A stretch of DNA of 21,221 nucleotides, from positions 1 to 21,221 of the forward strand of contig JBLIOL010000054.1 of assembly GCA_047639615.1 (NCBI GenBank), given 5' to 3'. The notes beneath the pieces were generated by a model. The model was not told where the DNA came from, searched no databases, and was given only the letters and a program-made list of their open reading frames with translations. Both the position numbers and the translations under genes were made by a program. The stretch is from CAYWNK01 sp047639615 (GTDB lineage Bacteria; Planctomycetota; UBA1135; GCA-002686595). This document shows positions 16,628 to 21,221 of the stretch, in pieces (positions within the stretch are counted from its first letter, which is position 1; every line of letters begins with the position of its first letter).

Positions 16628-16930
16628 ATGGAAGCCAAGGAAGCCGAACTCGAAGACCGCCTGAAGGTACTCATCGTTGAGACCCTAGGCCTGGAAGACG
16701 TTGAGCCCGCCAGCATCAAGAACGACGAGCCGCTCTTCGGTGAAGGCCTCGGCCTCGACTCGATCGATGCCTTGGAAATGGCGATCGCGATCAACTCAGA
16801 GTTCGGTGTTCGCACCGAAGAGAACGACGAGAACAACCGCACCTACTACACCTCGATCAACACCCTCGCGGCCTTCATCCGCGAGAAGCAAGCCGCCGCA
16901 GGGTCCACTGCGTCCGGCGACGCTTCCTGA
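16628..16930 (+). CDS. Acyl carrier protein (ApeE/F-like)
   Basis: This 100-residue acidic protein carries the phosphopantetheine attachment motif GLDSIDALEM (42-51) with Ser45. An LGLED helix precedes it, and a TSINTLAAFI segment (75-84) closes the fold. It is longer than a typical housekeeping carrier protein because of an ENDENNRTYY insertion and an Ala/Ser/Gly tail. It would hold the growing polyene chain. The ATG at 16628 fits the domain start; a GTG 21 codons upstream overlaps the acyltransferase gene and adds unlikely residues. It is the only carrier protein in the window. Confidence 0.92.
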   Translation: MEAKEAELEDRLKVLIVETLGLEDVEPASIKNDEPLFGEGLGLDSIDALEMAIAINSEFGVRTEENDENNRTYYTSINTLAAFIREKQAAAGSTASGDAS

Positions 16931-16959
16931 GCGAAGCGAACCTGGGGATTGGTTGCCCA

Positions 16960-17550
16960 ATGCAGCAGCGATCCAAACTGCCCTTGCTCGCGCGCGCACT
17001 AGGCACTTTAGCCCTAGTGGCCTACCCCCTCTTGGTGTGGCGCGGTCTAGCCACCGGTAGCCCGCGGCAGATCGCGCTTGTGCTGCTAGCGCTGCTGGTA
17101 CCCACCACCTATCTGCGCCGGCGCTCCGAGCAGCAGGCCGAGACCGGCAGCTTGATGATCATCCCGCTGGTCACCATCGTCTGCCTAGGACTCGCCTCCG
17201 CGCTCAACAGGCAAGGCTTCATCCTGCTGGTTCCGGTAGCTATCAACCTAGTCTTCCTAGGCAGCTTCGGCGCCACCTTGCGCGCCGGCGCGCGCCCCAT
17301 GATCGAGCGCTTCGCACGCCTGCAGGAACCGGACCTGCCCGTGGACAAGCAAGCCTGGTGCCGACTCTGGACCAAGATCTGGTGCGTGTTCTTCGTGCTC
17401 AACGGAGCTGCCGCTGGGCTGCTCGCCTGGCTCGCGCCGCTCGAATGGTGGGCTTTCTATACGGGACTGCTCGCGTACATCTTGAGCGGCGTGCTACTCG
17501 GCGGTGAGTGGCTCCTGCGCCGTCGTCGCTTTCAAGCCGGTAGCGCCTGA
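16960..17550 (+). CDS. ApeG-like integral membrane protein (COG4648 type)
   Basis: This 196-residue hydrophobic protein has about five or six predicted membrane helices, roughly at residues 9-27, 38-52, 65-85, 87-106, 139-160 and 163-187. The loop PMIERFARLQEPDLP (113-127) is the conserved feature of this family. Its place between the carrier protein and the ligase-like gene is the ApeG position of aryl polyene clusters. The family has no established biochemical role; a part in membrane assembly of the polyene machinery is only inference. Its stop overlaps the next start by one base (TGATG). Confidence 0.85.
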   Translation: MQQRSKLPLLARALGTLALVAYPLLVWRGLATGSPRQIALVLLALLVPTTYLRRRSEQQAETGSLMIIPLVTIVCLGLASALNRQGFILLVPVAINLVFLGSFGATLRAGARPMIERFARLQEPDLPVDKQAWCRLWTKIWCVFFVLNGAAAGLLAWLAPLEWWAFYTGLLAYILSGVLLGGEWLLRRRRFQAGSA

Positions 17551-18926
17551 TGCACGCCCACTGGATCGAGCAACTCGCCACAAGGGGTGAGCAGGCCGTT
17601 GCCTACCGCGGCGAGCAGGCGATCTCCGCCAATGAGCTCCTGCATCAAGCGGGCGCCATCGCCGCGCAGCTGCCGGATGCCAGCCCCGGCTCCGAAGTAG
17701 CCTTCTCCTTCGAGCGCGACCACGCAGCCTGCGTCGCTGCCTTGCTGGCCACCTGGGCCAAGGGCCACACGGCCGCTGTCCCTGAGGACGGCACGCGCGA
17801 AACGATCATGCCGCTGCTGACGCATCCGAGGAACGTCGCCTTCCTGCACGACACGGGCGTGGGTCTCGGCGTCCATGTGCCAACGCTACTGGCCGATTGC
17901 GAGCACCAGCAAGCGCCCGAATGGCAAGCACGTCCTACGCTCCAGGTCGCGCTGCTCGCCCATGCGCAACCGATCATTGGCGCTGCACGCGTTCAGGCGT
18001 GGACACAGACCACGTTGCTCGCCGAACTCGAGCGGCTCATGCAAGACCAACCCGAGCATGTGGCCAGTTGCCTGACGCCCACGGCCATGGCTAGTCTGCT
18101 GCTTGGGACCCTCGCGAGCTTGAACTCGAACGGCACCTTCGAAGCACTCATGGTCGAGCCCGGCTCGCCCAACATCCCGCGCGAGCATCGGCTCATCGCA
18201 GCCCCGGCTCAGCGACGAGCTCTCAAGGGCGGGCGTTTCGTAGAGCAACCGCGCTTGCCTCTCGAGCAAAAACCGCAAGCCTTAACAGTGCAACTCGAGA
18301 GCGCGTTACTCGCACTGGACGAGGTCCAAGACGCTGGTGCTGCCCTACTACCCGGTGGCGATCCATGCGCCCTCGTTCTGGTAGCGGCACCCGCTCACAT
18401 GGAACCGCAACTGCACGAGGCCATCGCCAGCTGCCTGCCCAAGCAAACCAGCTACAAGCTGCGTCTCTCACCCGCGCTACCGCGCGTTACCAACGGGCAC
18501 TTGCCCGACTGGCGCATCTACTTGGCCTTCCACTATGGAGCCAACGGCGCCCCACTCGACTGCGAACTCACCTGGACCGAAACTGCGGACAGCGAACCCA
18601 CAAGGCGCCGCTTTCGCACCCAGCTACCCGAGAACTACGCCTTCTTCGAAGGCCACTACCGCAGCTACCCCGTGCTCGCCGGTGCCGCGCAGATCCACGA
18701 GCTCGCCCAAGCCTGTATCAAGCTCGTGAATCCAGATCTCGGCGGCGTACGTCGCCTGAGCGCGATCAAGTTCACCGGCCGCATCCAACCCCAGGACGAG
18801 CTCGACGTCGTCGTGATCCCCGGCGCAATGCCCGGCGGCTACCGCTTCGAAATCATGCGCGCCGACAAGGGCTGCAGCAGCGGTCGCATCGAGTACTTCA
18901 CGGATACGGAGAGCGAAACCCCGTGA
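17550..18926 (+). CDS. Fusion of a degenerate AMP-ligase-like domain (ApeH-like) and a hotdog dehydratase (ApeI-like)
   Basis: The protein has 458 residues. Its N terminus (about 1-120) resembles the start of ApeH-type acyl/aryl-ACP ligases, with AVAYRGEQAIS and an AALLATWAKGHTAAVPE segment. The expected P-loop with a Thr/Ser-Gly-rich, Lys-ending motif is missing near residues 133-155. I see no adenylate-binding YGxTE-type motif, and the end motif reads RVTNGHLPDW (312-321) with His where the catalytic Lys of PxxxNGK should be. The ligase half is about 325 residues, roughly 100 shorter than its relatives. A hotdog domain follows (about 335-455): FFEGHYRSYPVLAGAAQ (365-381) keeps the dehydratase His369 and the FEGH...PVLAG pattern. 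It may therefore still dehydrate 3-hydroxyacyl-ACP, whereas the ligase half is probably a structural or carrier-protein-docking remnant. The fused genes occupy the apeH-apeI position. Confidence 0.78.
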   Translation: MHAHWIEQLATRGEQAVAYRGEQAISANELLHQAGAIAAQLPDASPGSEVAFSFERDHAACVAALLATWAKGHTAAVPEDGTRETIMPLLTHPRNVAFLHDTGVGLGVHVPTLLADCEHQQAPEWQARPTLQVALLAHAQPIIGAARVQAWTQTTLLAELERLMQDQPEHVASCLTPTAMASLLLGTLASLNSNGTFEALMVEPGSPNIPREHRLIAAPAQRRALKGGRFVEQPRLPLEQKPQALTVQLESALLALDEVQDAGAALLPGGDPCALVLVAAPAHMEPQLHEAIASCLPKQTSYKLRLSPALPRVTNGHLPDWRIYLAFHYGANGAPLDCELTWTETADSEPTRRRFRTQLPENYAFFEGHYRSYPVLAGAAQIHELAQACIKLVNPDLGGVRRLSAIKFTGRIQPQDELDVVVIPGAMPGGYRFEIMRADKGCSSGRIEYFTDTESETP

Positions 18927-19669
18927 GCGCGCCGCACAACCCCTGCGCCCTGGTGCCCACCTACGACAACCCGCTCACCGTGCGCGCGGTGATCGAGCGC
19001 ATCCATGCCGCGGGTCTAGACGTGATCCTGATCGACGACGGCAGCCATAAGCCCGGCCTTGAAGCCTGCCGCTCCCTGGAACAAGACGGCCTGGTCACCC
19101 TGCGCCGCCTCGAAGTGAATAGCGGCAAGGGCGCTGCCCTGCTGCACGGATTCCAACTAGCACACGAACTGGGCTACACCCACGCCTTCCAGATCGACGC
19201 CGATGCGCAACATGACTTGCAGCGCATCCCCGCCTTCCTGGAGGCCAGCCGCACAGAGCCCGCCGCCGCCATCCTCGGCTACCCCATCTACGACGAGAAG
19301 GTGCCCTTCGCCCGCCGCTGGGGCCGCCTCTTCACCGCCATGTGGGTCAATCTCGAGGTAGCGAGCACCAAGAAGATCGCCGACGCGCTGATCGGCTTCC
19401 GCATTTACCCTGTGGCTGCCGCCCTTGCATGCAAGCCCAGCTGCCAGCGCATGGGTATCGACATCGAGCTCGCCGTAGGCATGGTGCGCGCCGGCACGCC
19501 CACCCAAAACATGCCTGTGGGCGTGACCTACCCGAGCCCCGAGGAAGGCGGCATCTCGCACTTCCACATGCTGAAGGACAACCTACGCTTCAGCGCCCTG
19601 CACGCGCGCCTGTGCACGGCCGGTTGCTTCCGATGGCTCGGCCGCCTCGTCGGAGTCAAAGCCCGATGA
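18923..19669 (+). CDS. Family 2 glycosyltransferase
   Basis: The 248-residue protein has the GT-A fold of family 2. It has an N-terminal nucleotide-binding segment LVPTYDNPLT (10-19), VILIDDGS (34-41) and the acidic metal and sugar-nucleotide motif DADAQHD (92-98). It has no clear membrane helices. It probably transfers a sugar to a lipid or to the polyene conjugate. In several APE clusters a glycosyltransferase domain is fused with an LpxL-like acyltransferase (ApeJ); here they are two genes. The GTG start at 18923 overlaps the previous stop by 4 bases (GTGA), and the stop overlaps the next ATG by 4 bases (ATGA). The longer upstream frame lies across the fusion gene and was not used. Confidence 0.88.
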   Translation: MSAPHNPCALVPTYDNPLTVRAVIERIHAAGLDVILIDDGSHKPGLEACRSLEQDGLVTLRRLEVNSGKGAALLHGFQLAHELGYTHAFQIDADAQHDLQRIPAFLEASRTEPAAAILGYPIYDEKVPFARRWGRLFTAMWVNLEVASTKKIADALIGFRIYPVAAALACKPSCQRMGIDIELAVGMVRAGTPTQNMPVGVTYPSPEEGGISHFHMLKDNLRFSALHARLCTAGCFRWLGRLVGVKAR

Positions 19670-20565
19670 CCGACGACACCTGGCTCAGCCAAGGAGAGCG
19701 TGGCTCGCTCTTCCTGATCAAGCTGACCTACCGCCTCGCCACCCTCATGGGGCGCCCCTTCATGCGCATCATCGTCTCGATGATCGCGCTCTGGTATCGC
19801 CTCTTCGACCGCAAGGCAGTGGCCGCTTCACGCGCCTGGCTCACGCGCGTACACGCACGGCCTGCTGGCTTCTGGGAGATCTACCGCCACCTGCGTGTCT
19901 TCGCCCAGGTGACCCTCGACCGCGTCTTCCTGCTCACCGGCAAGACGCACAAGTTCGCCTTCACCAACACCGGCCTCGAGAACCTCACCAAGCAGGTCGC
20001 CAGCGGCCAGGGTGCCATGCTGCTAGGTGCCCACGTGGGCAGCTACGAGGCCATGCGCGCCGGCGGGGTCATGGATGACGTCCCCATTCGCATCCTGGGC
20101 TTCTTCGAGAACGCGCGCCAGATCAACGCGCTTATGAGCGACCTCAACCCCGAGCAATCGGCGGAGGTTATCCACTTGGGCAAGGATCCCATCGGCGCCA
20201 CGATCAAGGCCAAGGCCAGCATCGATTCCGGCCACCTGGTCGCCATCCTGGCCGACCGCGTGGGCCTCAACGACAAGGTCGTCACGGTCGACTTCATGGG
20301 CGAGCCCGCCGAGTTCCCCACGGGCGTCTTCATCATGGCCTCGGTCATGAAGTGCCCGGTGTTCTTAGTCTTCGGTCTCTACAGCGAGCCTAACCGCTAC
20401 GACCTATACTGCGAGTCCTTCGCCGAGCGCATCGTGCTGCCCCGCAAGGACCGCCAAGAGCACCTGCAAGAGCTCGTCCAGCGCTACGCTTCACGCGTGG
20501 AGTTCCTCGCCCGCAAGGCCCCCCACAACTGGTTCAACTTCTTCGACTTCTGGAAGAAGGGTTAG
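19666..20565 (+). CDS. LpxL-like lysophospholipid/lipid A acyltransferase
   Basis: The 299-residue protein has a hydrophobic N-terminal segment (about 20-45) and the lipid A acyltransferase signature LLGAHVGSYEAMR (119-131), which contains the HX4E pair His123 and Glu128. Members move acyl chains from acyl-ACP to lipid A precursors or similar lipids on the inner membrane. With the adjacent glycosyltransferase it corresponds to the C-terminal half of ApeJ and probably joins the finished polyene to a lipid. The ATG overlaps the glycosyltransferase stop (ATGA). The thioesterase starts 8 bases after its stop. Confidence 0.88.
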   Translation: MTDDTWLSQGERGSLFLIKLTYRLATLMGRPFMRIIVSMIALWYRLFDRKAVAASRAWLTRVHARPAGFWEIYRHLRVFAQVTLDRVFLLTGKTHKFAFTNTGLENLTKQVASGQGAMLLGAHVGSYEAMRAGGVMDDVPIRILGFFENARQINALMSDLNPEQSAEVIHLGKDPIGATIKAKASIDSGHLVAILADRVGLNDKVVTVDFMGEPAEFPTGVFIMASVMKCPVFLVFGLYSEPNRYDLYCESFAERIVLPRKDRQEHLQELVQRYASRVEFLARKAPHNWFNFFDFWKKG

Positions 20566-20573
20566 CCCAACCA

Positions 20574-20990
20574 ATGCCCAAGCGCCCCGAGCACGCCATC
20601 GAGCTGCACTCAACCGTCGCCTTCTACCAGTGCGACCCCCTCGACGTAGCCTGGCATGGCCGCTACTTCGAGTGGCTGGAAGAGGCGCGTACGGAGCTCT
20701 TCGCCAGCCGCGAATTGGAAGTGGCTCAGATCAAGGAGCTCGGCTTCCGCATGTACGTGGTCGAAGCCAACTGCCGCTACATGGCGCCCCTGCGCTACCG
20801 CGAGCCCCTGCGCATGGTGGCGTGGTTCAGCCAGGTAGAACCAAAGATCCGCGTGGCCTACGACATCTATCACGGCGAGACCGGTCAATGGTGCGCCCGC
20901 GCCTTCACGGTTCTCGCCACCACGGACTATGCTGGGAAGCTCCTCCCCACCACACCCGATGCAATACTGGAAAGGCTTCCTAGCCGCTAG
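20574..20990 (+). CDS. Hotdog acyl-ACP/CoA thioesterase (4HBT family, ApeK-like)
   Basis: The 138-residue protein is of 4-hydroxybenzoyl-CoA thioesterase type. Its active-site stretch is QCDPLDVAWHGRYFEWLEEA (19-38), with Asp21 where the family has its catalytic aspartate and the usual helix after it. It would hydrolyse acyl or aryl thioesters, and in APE clusters it may release stalled or wrong starter units. It follows the acyltransferase closely, and the LolA-like start lies inside its last 32 bases in another frame. Confidence 0.88.
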   Translation: MPKRPEHAIELHSTVAFYQCDPLDVAWHGRYFEWLEEARTELFASRELEVAQIKELGFRMYVVEANCRYMAPLRYREPLRMVAWFSQVEPKIRVAYDIYHGETGQWCARAFTVLATTDYAGKLLPTTPDAILERLPSR

Positions 20991-21221
20991 CTGCTTGGCC
21001 CTGGCTTCCGTGCAACTTGCCCCTGCCATGCAGGATGGCGAAGTCGCCCAGGAACCCGCGCCGCTGCCCGCCCTCGAACAAGAGCGCGCCGCCGACATCG
21101 ACGAGCTCTTCCTGCGCTTCTCGCGCATGCAGGGTCTGCAGGCAAACTTCGTGGAGAAGAAGTACCTGGCTCTCTTGGCCTTGCCCCTGAAGAGCACAGG
21201 CCGGCTCTACTTCCTACCGCC
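20959..21221 (+). CDS. LolA-like outer-membrane carrier protein (ApeL-like), N-terminal part, cut by window edge
   Basis: An open frame of 87 complete codons starts at ATG 20959-20961 and runs off the right edge. It begins with a signal peptide (MQYWKGFLAASCLALASVQL, about 1-25). The pattern QANFVEKKYLALLALPLKS (61-79) and the GRLYFLPP end match the first strands of LolA family proteins. LolA binds lipid-modified cargo in the periplasm and carries it to the outer membrane. In APE clusters a relative is thought to move the finished polyene lipid, which here implies a diderm envelope. The start overlaps the thioesterase gene by 32 bases, which is unusual but gives the only plausible signal peptide. 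Confidence 0.78.
   Translation, partial: MQYWKGFLAASCLALASVQLAPAMQDGEVAQEPAPLPALEQERAADIDELFLRFSRMQGLQANFVEKKYLALLALPLKSTGRLYFLP

Larger units (their letters stand above)
8555..21221. other. Aryl-polyene-type type II polyketide cluster (runs past the right edge)
   Basis: The set of ketoreductase, ketosynthase, chain-length-factor-like protein, two dehydratase domains, one acyl carrier protein, ApeG-like membrane protein, ligase-like domain, glycosyltransferase, two acyltransferases, thioesterase and LolA-like carrier is the diagnostic content of aryl polyene (APE) clusters. The right-hand block keeps the proteobacterial order apeE/F-G-H-I-J-K-L. Additions are two flavoproteins with the WxWxIP signature and an O-methyltransferase. 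An MMPL-type exporter would be expected next, beyond base 21221. An ammonia-lyase, a second acyl carrier protein and a second full ketosynthase, which occur in some APE or flexirubin clusters, are not in the window. The product is inferred, not known. Confidence 0.8.

Noticed and set aside
1..21221. Mobile elements, tRNA genes, CRISPR arrays or an attachment site
   Set aside because: No transposase domain, clover-leaf-like sequence, direct repeat array or duplicated flank was found by eye on either strand.

Overview
The window looks like part of a high-GC chromosome from a diderm bacterium, most likely a planctomycete or a relative in the PVC group. The main reason is the left half. It carries secreted 3-keto-disaccharide hydrolase (DUF1080) domains joined to ThuA and to a beta-propeller, and a c-type cytochrome whose C-terminal region resembles one common in planctomycetes. 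A TPR-sulfotransferase fusion also fits. The sequence itself does not name a species.

Layout. (1) Bases 1-1643, minus strand: the start of a 5'-3' exonuclease cut by the window edge, preceded in the same orientation by a TPR-sulfotransferase-like gene. (2) Bases 1795-8400, plus strand: four tightly packed genes for exported proteins (c-type cytochrome, propeller plus DUF1080, cyanophycinase-like S51 peptidase, ThuA plus two DUF1080 domains). They look like an extracytoplasmic sugar oxidation and hydrolysis module. (3) Bases 8555-21221: a biosynthetic cluster of the aryl polyene (APE) type in three blocks. Block A (plus, 8555-12877) encodes a ketoreductase, a flavoprotein with a halogenase signature, a ketosynthase, a chain-length-factor-like partner and a dehydratase. 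Block B (minus, 12880-15707) encodes an O-methyltransferase and a second halogenase-signature flavoprotein. Block C (plus, 15789 to the edge) encodes a PlsC-type acyltransferase, an acyl carrier protein, an ApeG-like membrane protein, a fused ligase-like/dehydratase protein, a GT2 glycosyltransferase, an LpxL-like acyltransferase, a hotdog thioesterase and a LolA-like carrier that runs off the window.

How the genes fit together. Block C keeps the gene order of proteobacterial APE clusters (acyl carrier protein, ApeG, ApeH, ApeI, glycosyl/acyltransferase, thioesterase, LolA). The inferred product is a conjugated polyene built on the carrier protein by repeated condensation, reduction and dehydration, decorated by methylation and perhaps halogenation, attached to a lipid by the acyltransferases and moved to the outer membrane by the LolA-like protein. 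The most unusual parts are the ligase/dehydratase fusion, in which the adenylation half appears to have lost its catalytic motifs, and the two flavoproteins that both carry the WxWxIP signature. The second of these suggests a xanthomonadin-like halogenated pigment.

Most neighbouring genes in the cluster overlap by 1 or 4 bases or lie within about 10 bases, which suggests coupled expression. The only clear regulatory candidates are the divergent gaps at 1644-1794 and 15708-15788. The second contains a strong interrupted inverted repeat. I saw no tRNA, rRNA, CRISPR array, transposase or insertion sequence.
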